Below are positions 1 through 7,439 of a DNA stretch of 56,891 nucleotides, piece by piece (the first letter of the stretch is position 1; each line of letters opens with the position of its first letter). This DNA comes from Comamonas sp. lk (lineage in GTDB: Bacteria > Pseudomonadota > Gammaproteobacteria > Burkholderiales > Burkholderiaceae_C): positions 1-56,891 of the forward strand of contig CAMELV010000023.1 of NCBI GenBank assembly GCA_945925985.1, written 5' to 3'. Below the pieces are notes generated by a model that was given only the letters and a program-made list of their open reading frames with translations, made no database searches and was not told the origin of the DNA. The translations under genes and the position numbers were made by a program.

Positions 1-463
1 GAAGATTGGCGTCATGTTCGGCTCGCCCGAAACCACCACCGGCGGCAATGCGCTCAAGTTCTACGCCTCGGTCCGGCTCGATATCCGCCGCACCGGCACC
101 ATCAAAAAGGGCGACGACGCCATTGGCAACGAGACCAAGGTCAAGGTGGTCAAGAACAAGGTGGCGCCGCCGTTCAAGACCGCCGAGTTCGACATCCTGT
201 TCGGCGAAGGCATCAGCCGGCACGGCGAGATCATTGATATGGGTGTAAACGCCAATATCCTGGACAAGTCGGGCGCCTGGTACGCCTACAACGGCGAAAA
301 AATCGGTCAGGGCCGCGATAACGCCCGTGAGTTTCTTCGCGAAAACCCGGCCCTGTCCTATGAGATCGAAAACAAGGTTCGGGCCTCACTGGGCATCCCT
401 CTGCTGCCAGGCGCCACCGAGCCTGAAGCCAAGCCCAAGACTTCAAGCAAAAAAGCCACCTAG
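1..463 (+). CDS. recA: RecA recombinase, C-terminal part (5' end outside window)
   Basis: The reading frame is open from base 2 and ends in TAG at 461-463. It carries the RecA core strand [20 protein letters not shown] (L2 loop and following strand), then the C-terminal domain with [14 protein letters not shown] and [20 protein letters not shown], and a lysine-rich tail. RecA binds single-stranded DNA, drives strand exchange and triggers LexA self-cleavage in the SOS response. About 200 N-terminal residues including the Walker A site lie outside the window. recX follows 75 bases downstream, the usual arrangement in Burkholderiales. Identity is certain; only completeness is limited. Confidence 0.98.
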   Translation, partial: KIGVMFGSPETTTGGNALKFYASVRLDIRRTGTIKKGDDAIGNETKVKVVKNKVAPPFKTAEFDILFGEGISRHGEIIDMGVNANILDKSGAWYAYNGEKIGQGRDNAREFLRENPALSYEIENKVRASLGIPLLPGATEPEAKPKTSSKKAT

Positions 464-486
464 GCCATACCGGGCGGACGTTTATA

Positions 487-503
487 GCTATGAAAAGAAT
501 AGC
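487..503 (+). repeat. Small GCTAT/ATAGC hairpin in the recA-recX gap
   Basis: GCTAT (487-491) and ATAGC (499-503) can pair around a 7-base A-rich loop, followed by AATTTAAT. It could be a weak attenuator between recA and recX or simply a short dispersed hairpin. A similar hairpin with a T-rich loop occurs near 14210-14226 inside the M48 protease gene. The function is unknown. Confidence 0.3.
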
Positions 504-538
504 AATTTAATGTTCTGCATCATGTTGCTCTTTCGCTG

Positions 539-1018
539 ATGGCCGCCAACCAGCTCTCGCTCACAGGCCGCGCGCTGCGCCTGCTCAGCGGCCGCGAGCA
601 CTCGCGCGCTGAGCTGGAGCGCAAACTGGCCAGTTTTGAGGACGTGCCCGGCAGTCTGGCGCAGGCGCTGGATGACCTGCAGGCCAAAGGCTTCATTAGC
701 GAGCAACGGGTGATTGAGTCGGTTCTGAACCGTCGTGCCGGCAAATTGGGCGGTGCCCGGTTGCGCCAGGAGTTGCAGGGCAAGGGCCTTGACCCAGACG
801 CCGTTGGCACAGCACTGGCTCAATTGATGGGTAGCGAAGGGGAGCGGGCCTTGGCGGTGTGGCGCAAGAAGTTCGGCGTACCGCCCGCTGACGCCCAGGC
901 CACAGCCCGTCAAATGCGCTTTTTGGCTACGAGGGGGTTTGCGACTGAGACGATTCGGCGTGTGGTGTCAGGCCGGGTGGCCGAGGACCTGGATATGGGC
1001 GCGGACCCTGGTGATTGA
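539..1018 (+). CDS. recX: Regulatory protein RecX
   Basis: This 159-residue protein fits the RecX family: small, helical, arginine/lysine rich, with the N-terminal LTGRALRLLSGREHSRAELERKL module, then LDDLQAKGFISEQRVIESV and LRQELQGKGL. In the family these are repeated three-helix units that bind the groove of the RecA filament and limit its activity. It lies 75 bases after recA in the same orientation and is probably co-transcribed with it, partly by readthrough. The ATG at 539 is preceded only by an A/T-rich stretch without a clear ribosome binding site, consistent with low expression relative to RecA. Length is typical. Confidence 0.93.
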   Translation: MAANQLSLTGRALRLLSGREHSRAELERKLASFEDVPGSLAQALDDLQAKGFISEQRVIESVLNRRAGKLGGARLRQELQGKGLDPDAVGTALAQLMGSEGERALAVWRKKFGVPPADAQATARQMRFLATRGFATETIRRVVSGRVAEDLDMGADPGD

Positions 1019-1041
1019 GCCGACGCGCCGTCAGCCCAGCC

Positions 1042-1977
1042 CTACAAACCCAACATCAGCCGCAGGTTCTGTACCGCCGCTCCGCTGGCGCCTTTGCCCA
1101 GGTTGTCTAGCCGGGCCACCAGCACGGCGTGCCTGAAATCATCCTCTGGCGCGGTATTGGCAAACACCCGCAACTCCATTCGGTTGGTGTCCATGAGGGC
1201 CAGTGGATCCAGTTTCTGGTCTGGGCTGGTGGTTTCCACGCTCACCCACTCGCTGCCGGCGTAATGGCTGGCCAGGGCGTCGTGTAAGTCTTGGGCGCTG
1301 GGCTGGCCGGGCAACAAATCCAGGTGCAGCGGCAGTTGGACCAGCATGCCCTGCCTGAAACTGCCCACGGCAGGCATGAAAATCGGACGGCGCGTTAGAC
1401 CGGTGTACCGCATGATCTCCGGCAAGTGCTTGTGTTTGAGGCCAAGGCCATACAGTTCGAACGGCGCAGCCGCCCCTGATTCATGGGCTTCGATCATGGT
1501 TCGCCCACCGCCCGAGTAGCCCGTGACGGCTGGTAGGCTGATCGGGTAGTCGGCAGGCAGCAGGCCGGCGTCCACCAAGGGGCGGATCAATGCAATCGCG
1601 CCGGTGGGATAACAGCCCGGGTTGCTCAGCCGGCGCGCCTTCGCCACTTGCCCGCTTTGGTCGCGATGCAGCTCCGGAAAGCCATAGACCCAGTCAGCCG
1701 CCGTGCGGTAGGCGGTGGAGGCGTCAATGATCTTGGGACCCAATTGACCGCTGGCCTTTGCTGTATCGTCAATCATTGCGACCGACTCGACGGCAGCCTG
1801 ATCGTGCAGGCAGAGCACCACCAGGTCCACCTCGGCCATCAGGGCGCGTTTGGCTGCAGCGTCCTTGCGTAACTCTGGGGCAATGCTCACCAGCTCAATG
1901 CCGGCCATGCCTTGGAGCCGTTCGCGAATTTGCAGACCGGTGGTGCCGGCTTCGCCGTCAATGAAGATTTTGTGCAT
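1042..1977 (-). CDS. argC: N-acetyl-gamma-glutamyl-phosphate reductase (short type 2 form)
   Basis: The 311-residue protein starts [17 protein letters not shown], a nucleotide-binding motif, and contains [10 protein letters not shown] with the catalytic Cys at about residue 122. ArgC reduces N-acetylglutamyl phosphate to the semialdehyde with NADPH in arginine synthesis. The length (about 310 rather than 340-350) and the N-terminal sequence place it in the short AGPR type 2 group. The gene points toward recX, with 23 bases between the two stops, and is divergent from sucC. No other arginine gene is in the window, so this is an isolated biosynthetic gene inserted between recX and sucCD. Confidence 0.94.
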   Translation of the reverse strand: MHKIFIDGEAGTTGLQIRERLQGMAGIELVSIAPELRKDAAAKRALMAEVDLVVLCLHDQAAVESVAMIDDTAKASGQLGPKIIDASTAYRTAADWVYGFPELHRDQSGQVAKARRLSNPGCYPTGAIALIRPLVDAGLLPADYPISLPAVTGYSGGGRTMIEAHESGAAAPFELYGLGLKHKHLPEIMRYTGLTRRPIFMPAVGSFRQGMLVQLPLHLDLLPGQPSAQDLHDALASHYAGSEWVSVETTSPDQKLDPLALMDTNRMELRVFANTAPEDDFRHAVLVARLDNLGKGASGAAVQNLRLMLGL

Positions 1978-2139
1978 GCTGAGCTCCCGAGCAGTGAGCC
2001 GGCGAAGGCCCTGTAAGACTGGCTAAAGTTTGGTGCGTTGCAGCATGATACATTCCAAAGCTGTACTGAGACGTGCCTGCCGCAACGACCTGAAGTCTTC
2101 CGGCGGGATAGAAACCCATATATTCCTGCGAGAGACCTC

Positions 2140-3303
2140 ATGAAGATTCACGAGTACCAGGGCAAGGACATCTTGCGCCAATTTGGTGTGCCGGTGCCCC
2201 GCGGCATTCCTGCCTTTACCGTTCAAGAGGCGGTCGAAGCCGCTCAAAAGCTGGGCGGCCCCGTTTGGGTGGTCAAGGCGCAGATCCACGCCGGCGGCCG
2301 TGGCAAAGGCGGCGGCGTGAAGCTGGCCCGCTCGATCGACGAGGTCAAGCAGCTCGCCAGCGAGATCCTGGGCATGCAGCTGGTCACGCACCAGACCGGC
2401 CCGGCAGGCCAAAAAGTTCGCCGCTTGCTGATTGAAGACGGCGCTAACATCCAAAAAGAGTACTACGTGTCTGCCGTGACCGACCGTGCCAGCCAGCGCG
2501 TGGCCTTCATGGCGTCGTCCGAGGGCGGCATGGACATTGAAGAGGTGGCCCATGCCACGCCAGAAAAAATCATCAAGGCCATTGTGGATCCGGCCACCGG
2601 ACTGACCGACGCGCAGGCCAAGACCCTCGCCGACGGCATGGGCGTGCCGGCCGCCTCGACCGCGCAGGCGGTGGATGTGCTGCAAAAGCTGTACAAGGTG
2701 TACATGGAGACCGACGCCTCGCTGGTTGAAATCAATCCCTTGATTTTGGAGGGCAACGGCAACATCAAGGCACTGGACGCGAAGTTCAATTTTGACGCCA
2801 ATGCCCTTTTCCGGCATCCTGAGATCGTGGCTTACCGTGACCTCGATGAAGAAGACCCGGCCGAGGTGGAAGCCAGTAAATTTGACCTGGCCTACATCAG
2901 CCTGGACGGCAATATTGGCTGTCTGGTCAATGGTGCCGGATTGGCGATGTCGACCATGGACACGATCAAGCTTTTTGGCGCTGAACCTGCTAACTTTCTG
3001 GATGTTGGCGGTGGCGCCACCCCTGAGAAGGTGACCGAGGCCTTCAAGATCATGCTGCGCAATGACAAGGTCAAGGCGATTCTGGTGAATATTTTTGGTG
3101 GCATCATGAAATGCGACACCATTGCCACCGGCGTCATCACCGCCTGCAGGGCGACCAACCTCAACGTGCCCCTGGTGGTGCGCATGAAGGGCACGAATGA
3201 GGAGCTCGGCAAGAAGATGCTGGCCGAAAGCGGTCTCCCCATCATCAGCGCCGACACCATGGCCGACGCGGCCCAAAAAGTGGTCGCTGCCCTGAAATCC
3301 TGA
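2140..3303 (+). CDS. sucC: Succinate-CoA ligase (ADP-forming), beta subunit
   Basis: SucC forms the nucleotide-binding beta subunit of succinyl-CoA synthetase in the TCA cycle. The start at 2140 gives [20 protein letters not shown], the conserved N-terminus, preceded by a GAGAG ribosome binding site; an upstream in-frame ATG at 2038 would add a non-conserved extension. The 387 residues match the usual 388. The ATP-grasp region ([20 protein letters not shown]), the metal/nucleotide segment (LVEINPLIL) and the CoA-ligase domain ([29 protein letters not shown]) are in order. sucD follows after 24 bases, so the two are one transcript. Confidence 0.97.
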   Translation: MKIHEYQGKDILRQFGVPVPRGIPAFTVQEAVEAAQKLGGPVWVVKAQIHAGGRGKGGGVKLARSIDEVKQLASEILGMQLVTHQTGPAGQKVRRLLIEDGANIQKEYYVSAVTDRASQRVAFMASSEGGMDIEEVAHATPEKIIKAIVDPATGLTDAQAKTLADGMGVPAASTAQAVDVLQKLYKVYMETDASLVEINPLILEGNGNIKALDAKFNFDANALFRHPEIVAYRDLDEEDPAEVEASKFDLAYISLDGNIGCLVNGAGLAMSTMDTIKLFGAEPANFLDVGGGATPEKVTEAFKIMLRNDKVKAILVNIFGGIMKCDTIATGVITACRATNLNVPLVVRMKGTNEELGKKMLAESGLPIISADTMADAAQKVVAALKS

Positions 3304-3327
3304 AGCCCTGCCGACTAGGAAAACACC

Positions 3328-4221
3328 ATGTCCATCCTCATCAATAAAGACACCCGGGTCATCACCCAGGGCATCACTGGCAAGACCGGCCAGTTTCATA
3401 CCGAAAAATGCCAGGAATACGCCAATGGCAAAGCCTGTTTTGTCGCCGGCGTAAACCCCAAAAAAGCCGGCGAAAAGATTTTTGGTATTCCTATTTACGC
3501 CTCGGTCAAAGAGGCATCAGCTGACACCGGCGCCACTGTGTCGGTGATTTATGTGCCGCCAGCAGGTGCAGCGGCCGCCATCTGGGAGGCGGTTGAGGCC
3601 GATCTGGATCTGGCGATCTGCATCACCGAGGGCATTCCGGTGCGTGACATGCTGGAAGTGCGTAACCGCATGAAGGCCAAGGTCGCGTCCGGTGGTAAGG
3701 AAACGCTGCTGTTGGGTCCGAATTGCCCCGGGTTGATCACGCCTGACGAGATCAAGATCGGCATCATGCCGGGTCATATTCACCGTAGAGGCCGTATCGG
3801 CGTGGTCAGCCGCTCCGGCACGCTGACTTATGAGGCGGTGGCGCAACTCACCGAGATTGGTCTGGGCCAGTCCAGTGCTGTCGGCATTGGCGGCGACCCG
3901 ATCAACGGCCTCAAGCACATCGACATCATGCGCATGTTCAACGACGATCCCGAAACTGATGCTGTGATCATGATTGGTGAAATCGGTGGGCCCGACGAGG
4001 CTGAAGCCGCGCGCTGGTGCAAAGCCAACATGAAAAAGCCGATTGTGGGTTTCATCGCTGGCGTCACGGCGCCTGCCGGCAAGCGCATGGGTCATGCAGG
4101 CGCGCTGATCTCGGGCGGCGCCGACACGGCTGATGCCAAGTTGGCCGTGATGGAGGAGTGTGGGTTCAAGATCACCCGTAACCCTTCCGAGATGGCCAAG
4201 CTGCTCAAGGCTATGCTCTAG
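3328..4221 (+). CDS. sucD: Succinate-CoA ligase, alpha subunit
   Basis: This 297-residue subunit binds CoA and carries the phosphohistidine. It begins MSILINKDTRVITQGITGKT with the CoA-binding Rossmann fold, has GPNCPGLITPDE, and ends with GKRMGHAGALISGGADTA, where His256 is the expected phosphorylated residue. Length matches the family. It is translated from the same message as sucC, and an AGGAAAA-type ribosome binding site lies 8 bases before the ATG. The following 120 bases contain two possible hairpins before the TerC gene. Confidence 0.97.
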   Translation: MSILINKDTRVITQGITGKTGQFHTEKCQEYANGKACFVAGVNPKKAGEKIFGIPIYASVKEASADTGATVSVIYVPPAGAAAAIWEAVEADLDLAICITEGIPVRDMLEVRNRMKAKVASGGKETLLLGPNCPGLITPDEIKIGIMPGHIHRRGRIGVVSRSGTLTYEAVAQLTEIGLGQSSAVGIGGDPINGLKHIDIMRMFNDDPETDAVIMIGEIGGPDEAEAARWCKANMKKPIVGFIAGVTAPAGKRMGHAGALISGGADTADAKLAVMEECGFKITRNPSEMAKLLKAML

Positions 4222-4273
4222 TTTTTCGCCCAGTGCTCGCGCGCACGCATTGGCGTGCGGATCGCTGCAAAAA

Positions 4274-4303
4274 AAACCGGATTTTTGGAGGAAGTCTGGT
4301 TTT
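4274..4303 (+). terminator. Possible weak terminator after sucCD
   Basis: AAACCGGA (4274-4281) can pair with TCTGGTTT (4295-4302) with one G-U pair, and a short T tract follows. Immediately upstream a perfect 7-bp stem CGCACGC/GCGTGCG with a four-base loop lies near 4242-4260. Neither is a strong intrinsic terminator, because the T tract is short. They could instead give partial attenuation between sucD and the downstream TerC gene. Confidence 0.3.
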
Positions 4304-4343
4304 GCTCATCTAGATTCAACCACCCCCAACCGAGTCACTCGCC

Positions 4344-5054
4344 ATGGAAGAATTCCTCACTGCCAATTTCTGGCTTGCTGTCGGACAGATCATCATGATC
4401 GACATTCTGCTGGGTGGCGACAATGCGGTCGTGATTGCGTTGGCCTGCCGGCAGCTACCGGCGCACCAGCGTACAAAAGGGATATTGTGGGGTACGGCAG
4501 GTGCCATTATCTTGCGCGTCGCCCTGATTGCCTTTGCTTTGACGCTGCTGCAGGTGCCTTATTTGAAGCTGGTGGGTGCGGCCCTGTTGCTCTGGATCGG
4601 TATCAAGCTCTTGGTCCCCGAAGACGAGGCACACGCCAATATTCAAGGCAGTGACAAGCTCTGGGCAGCGGTTAAAACTGTGATCCTGGCAGACTTGGTG
4701 ATGAGTGTGGACAACGTGATTGCCATTGCCGGTGCTGCCACCAATGCCGGATCGCAGCACCAACTGCCCCTGGTCATTTTTGGGCTCGTCGTGAGCATCC
4801 CCATCATCATTTGGGGCAGCCAGCTGGTCCTAAAGTTAATGGATCGTTTCCCCTTCATCATCACTCTGGGCGGTATGTTGCTGGGCTGGATTGCGGGCAC
4901 CATGGCGCACAGCGATCCGGCGGTCAAGACCTGGTGGCCGCAAACCCAGCCTTGGTCCTTGGGCTTTGGTATTGGTGGCGCCTTACTGGTCTACGCCATT
5001 GGCCGAGGAATACACAAAAGACAGCAGGCCAAGCCCGCTGACCCGGCGATCTGA
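4344..5054 (+). CDS. TerC-family integral membrane protein (first copy)
   Basis: The 236-residue protein has about seven hydrophobic segments and both TerC signature motifs with acidic residues inside the membrane: MIDILLGGDNAVVIALA near the N-terminus and ADLVMSVDNVIAIAGAA in the middle. Members of this family (TerC, Alx, YkoY/YjbE/MeeY types) are linked to metal ion handling, notably Mn2+ efflux and metalation of exported proteins. The specific substrate here is not proven. It is related to the second TerC gene at 16113-16802, but I see no riboswitch in its 120-base leader. The PP2C gene starts 35 bases downstream, so the two may share a transcript. Confidence 0.9.
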   Translation: MEEFLTANFWLAVGQIIMIDILLGGDNAVVIALACRQLPAHQRTKGILWGTAGAIILRVALIAFALTLLQVPYLKLVGAALLLWIGIKLLVPEDEAHANIQGSDKLWAAVKTVILADLVMSVDNVIAIAGAATNAGSQHQLPLVIFGLVVSIPIIIWGSQLVLKLMDRFPFIITLGGMLLGWIAGTMAHSDPAVKTWWPQTQPWSLGFGIGGALLVYAIGRGIHKRQQAKPADPAI

Positions 5055-5089
5055 CTGTCCGCGGTCTTTGGTGATCGTGACCCGGGCGT

Positions 5090-5905
5090 ATGAATTACAC
5101 GTTTGTCGCCCAGACCCATCGCGGGCGAGTCCGTGCCAATAACGAGGACGCGGTCGATTTCGACCTGCTCACTGGCCTTGCCGTCTTGGCGGATGGTATG
5201 GGTGGTTACAAGGCGGGGGAGGTCGCCAGTGCCCTGGCGACCGGCCACATCAAAACTGAGTTGTCTGGCTGGCTGCAGGCCTGCGGCGAGCCCAGAAACT
5301 TGCGTGACATCCGTCAAGCAGCACACAGTTGCGTCGCCAATGCCAATGCCCTGATTCTGGCCTCGGCGCGGGCTAATCCTGAGCATGTTGGCATGGGCAC
5401 CACGCTGGTGCTGGCCATATTTTGGGGTTCCCACCTGGTTCTGGGCCATGTTGGGGACTCGCGGTGTTACCGCATGCGCGGCGGGGTTCTTCAGCAACTG
5501 ACGAAGGACCACTCGGTGCTGCAGGAGCAGATTGACGCCGGCTTGCTGACACCAGAGCAGGCGATGCTGTCAGCGGATCGAAACCTGGTCACCCGAGCCT
5601 TGGGTGTCGAGGGCGCCGCGAAACTGGAGCTCAATGATTTTTCTGTGCAGGACGGCGACCTGTACTTGCTGTGTTCCGACGGTTTGACCGACATGGTTCA
5701 AGATATGGGCATAGAAGCAACCTTGCGGCGGCAAACCCCCCTCGACAAGACGGCAGGGGACCTGGTGCAAATGGCCAATCAGAATGGCGGTCGCGACAAT
5801 ATCGCGGTGCTGCTGGTGCGGGCTGCCGAAGCGAAGCGTCAGCGCCATTTTATCGACAAGCTGCTGGGCAGATCCCAGTGGGATGGTGGTCGTAATCATG
5901 GTTAA
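5090..5905 (+). CDS. PP2C-type serine/threonine protein phosphatase (Stp1/PrpC type)
   Basis: This is a 271-residue soluble phosphatase of the PPM family. All metal-binding motifs are visible in order: RVRANNEDA, LADGMGGYKAGEVAS, GHVGDSRCYRMR, LCSDGLTDM and GGRDNIAVLLV. It should remove phosphate from Ser/Thr residues using two divalent metal ions, commonly Mn2+. It is followed after 15 bases by an FHA-domain gene, the classic phospho-threonine reader, so the pair is very likely co-transcribed and acts in one pathway. No Hanks-type kinase partner is in this window, so the kinase must be encoded elsewhere or is absent. A TerC metal transport gene lies just upstream. Confidence 0.93.
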   Translation: MNYTFVAQTHRGRVRANNEDAVDFDLLTGLAVLADGMGGYKAGEVASALATGHIKTELSGWLQACGEPRNLRDIRQAAHSCVANANALILASARANPEHVGMGTTLVLAIFWGSHLVLGHVGDSRCYRMRGGVLQQLTKDHSVLQEQIDAGLLTPEQAMLSADRNLVTRALGVEGAAKLELNDFSVQDGDLYLLCSDGLTDMVQDMGIEATLRRQTPLDKTAGDLVQMANQNGGRDNIAVLLVRAAEAKRQRHFIDKLLGRSQWDGGRNHG

Positions 5906-5920
5906 CCCCGGGAGGCGGAT

Positions 5921-6499
5921 ATGCCCAAACTGATCGTGTCAATCGATGGTGCGGTGATGAAGGAGGTCGTTTTGACCAAGCTGCGGACCACCGTGGGACG
6001 CCGGCCATACCATGACATCGTCTTTGACAATCTGGCGGTCAGCGGCGACCATGCTGCTTTGACCTGGGACGATGCTCAGGTCTCGGTCGAAGACCTCGGC
6101 AGCACCAATGGCACCTATGTCAACGGCGAAGCTGTGCGGCAACGGGTGCTGAAGGCGGACGATGTCATCTCACTGGCCAAGTACCAACTGGTTTTTAAGG
6201 CAGACCCGCCACCGGCGATGCCCGCGCCAGTGGCTGACGCTGAAGCGGTGATCAAAGTGTTATCGGGTCGCGCGATCGGCCGGGAACTGGCGCTGACGAA
6301 GCCGGTGACCACCCTGGGCAAGCCGGGCGTGGCTGTTGCTGCCATCACCCGTCGTTCCAGTGGATTCGCCCTGCACCATGCTGAGGGCGAGGCCCGAGTG
6401 CAGATCAACGGCACGCCAATCGGCTCAGACGCCGTCATTTTGCAAGATGGAGATATCCTCGAACTTGCCGGGACCCGAATGCAGTTTCTGGGCAAATAA
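5921..6499 (+). CDS. FHA-domain protein with a second degenerate FHA repeat
   Basis: The 192-residue protein has an N-terminal forkhead-associated domain (about residues 1-90) with the conserved phospho-threonine-binding pattern: TTVGRRPYHDIVF, then VSGDHA and DLGSTNGTYVNGE. A linker rich in Pro and Ala follows, and residues about 105-190 look like a second FHA fold (TTLGKPG, VQINGTPI, LQDGDILELAGT). That second copy has lost the GR, SxxH and TNGT residues and so probably cannot bind phosphate. There is no signal peptide or membrane segment. It is a likely adaptor that reads phosphorylation reversed by the adjacent PP2C phosphatase. A GGAGG site precedes the ATG. Confidence 0.88.
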   Translation: MPKLIVSIDGAVMKEVVLTKLRTTVGRRPYHDIVFDNLAVSGDHAALTWDDAQVSVEDLGSTNGTYVNGEAVRQRVLKADDVISLAKYQLVFKADPPPAMPAPVADAEAVIKVLSGRAIGRELALTKPVTTLGKPGVAVAAITRRSSGFALHHAEGEARVQINGTPIGSDAVILQDGDILELAGTRMQFLGK

Positions 6500-6644
6500 T
6501 GAAGTTGTCACTTTTGCGCTGGCCGGGTTGATCCGCCGCAGTGTATGCTTTGTTCCTTTGTGGCAAGGCAGTCGCCTGCGCTGCCGGTCGATCTACTGTG
6601 CAAAGAAGCGGCCAGTGTCGACATTCAATCAGGAGTGAAGCGCA

Positions 6645-7439
6645 ATGAAGGTACGTGTACTCGGTTGCTCAGGCGCCATTTCCAGAGATTGCAGGACCAC
6701 GTCCTTTCTGATCGACCACGACCTGTTGTTAGACGCCGGAACGGGCGTCGGCGATTTGACTCTGAATGACATGCGCGGCATCAAGCATGTGTTGCTGACT
6801 CATTCGCACCTAGACCATGTGGCTGCGTTGCCGCTGATGGTCGACGCCATCGCCGGATCGATCACCCAACCTTTGCAGATTCACGCGTTGCCCGCCACCC
6901 TTGATGCTCTGCGTGCACATATTTTCAATGGGGTGATCTGGCCCGACTTCAGTCGCATCCCGACGCCGCAACACCCTTTTATCAGCTTTCACGCCATTGA
7001 AGTGGGGCAAATCCTGCAATTCGGTCAAAAACGTGTGGAAGTTTTGCCCGCAGTCCACATCGTGCCGGCCGTGGGTTTTGCCGTATCGACGGATCAGCAA
7101 CCAGCCTGGGTCTTTACTGGGGACACGGAGCGCAACCCTGCCTTTTGGCAACGAATTAACCAGCTTGAGGTGGCCATGCTGGTGATTGAAACCGCCTTCA
7201 GCAACCGCGAGCAGGATTTAGCGCGGCGAAGCCTGCACCTATCGCCAATGGCCTTGGCCGAGGAGCTTGGCTGCATCGCCGAGGGTCGCGACTATCCGAT
7301 CTACATCACGCACACCAAGCCGGCGGAAGCTGAGCTGATCATGGCAGAAATCCTGGATTTCGAACGCTCAAGTGCCCTGGCTTCAGGCAAAGCCCACGAT
7401 ATCCGGTGGCTGCTGGCTGGTCAGGAGTTTGAACTGTGA
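6645..7439 (+). CDS. MBL-fold hydrolase resembling class II 3',5'-cyclic-nucleotide phosphodiesterase
   Basis: This 264-residue metallo-beta-lactamase-fold protein has the metal motif LLTHSHLDHVAALP, a downstream FTGDTERNP loop, and a C-terminal block ETAFSNREQDLARRSLHL...IYITHTKP. That block (Glu-Thr-x-Phe, a Ser/His-Leu-xx segment and the final THxKP) is the pattern I associate with class II cyclic nucleotide phosphodiesterases such as bacterial CpdP and yeast Pde1. Hydrolysis of cAMP or cGMP is therefore the leading proposal; other phosphodiesters or nuclease activity cannot be excluded. Its stop overlaps the GTG start of the pilus ATPase gene by 4 bases, so their translation is coupled. 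A 145-base gap separates it from the FHA gene. Confidence 0.82.
   Translation: MKVRVLGCSGAISRDCRTTSFLIDHDLLLDAGTGVGDLTLNDMRGIKHVLLTHSHLDHVAALPLMVDAIAGSITQPLQIHALPATLDALRAHIFNGVIWPDFSRIPTPQHPFISFHAIEVGQILQFGQKRVEVLPAVHIVPAVGFAVSTDQQPAWVFTGDTERNPAFWQRINQLEVAMLVIETAFSNREQDLARRSLHLSPMALAEELGCIAEGRDYPIYITHTKPAEAELIMAEILDFERSSALASGKAHDIRWLLAGQEFEL

Noticed and set aside
2023..3399. Long open frame on the minus strand opposite sucC (458 codons)
   Set aside because: It is the antisense shadow of a conserved, high-GC gene. The translation is His/Gly/Val rich without any recognisable domain, while the plus strand encodes a clear SucC.
4222..4343. Possible manganese riboswitch before the first TerC gene
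   Set aside because: Neither the GGGGAGUAG nor the GCAAGACC element of yybP-ykoY is present, and the leader is too short; only simple hairpins are seen.
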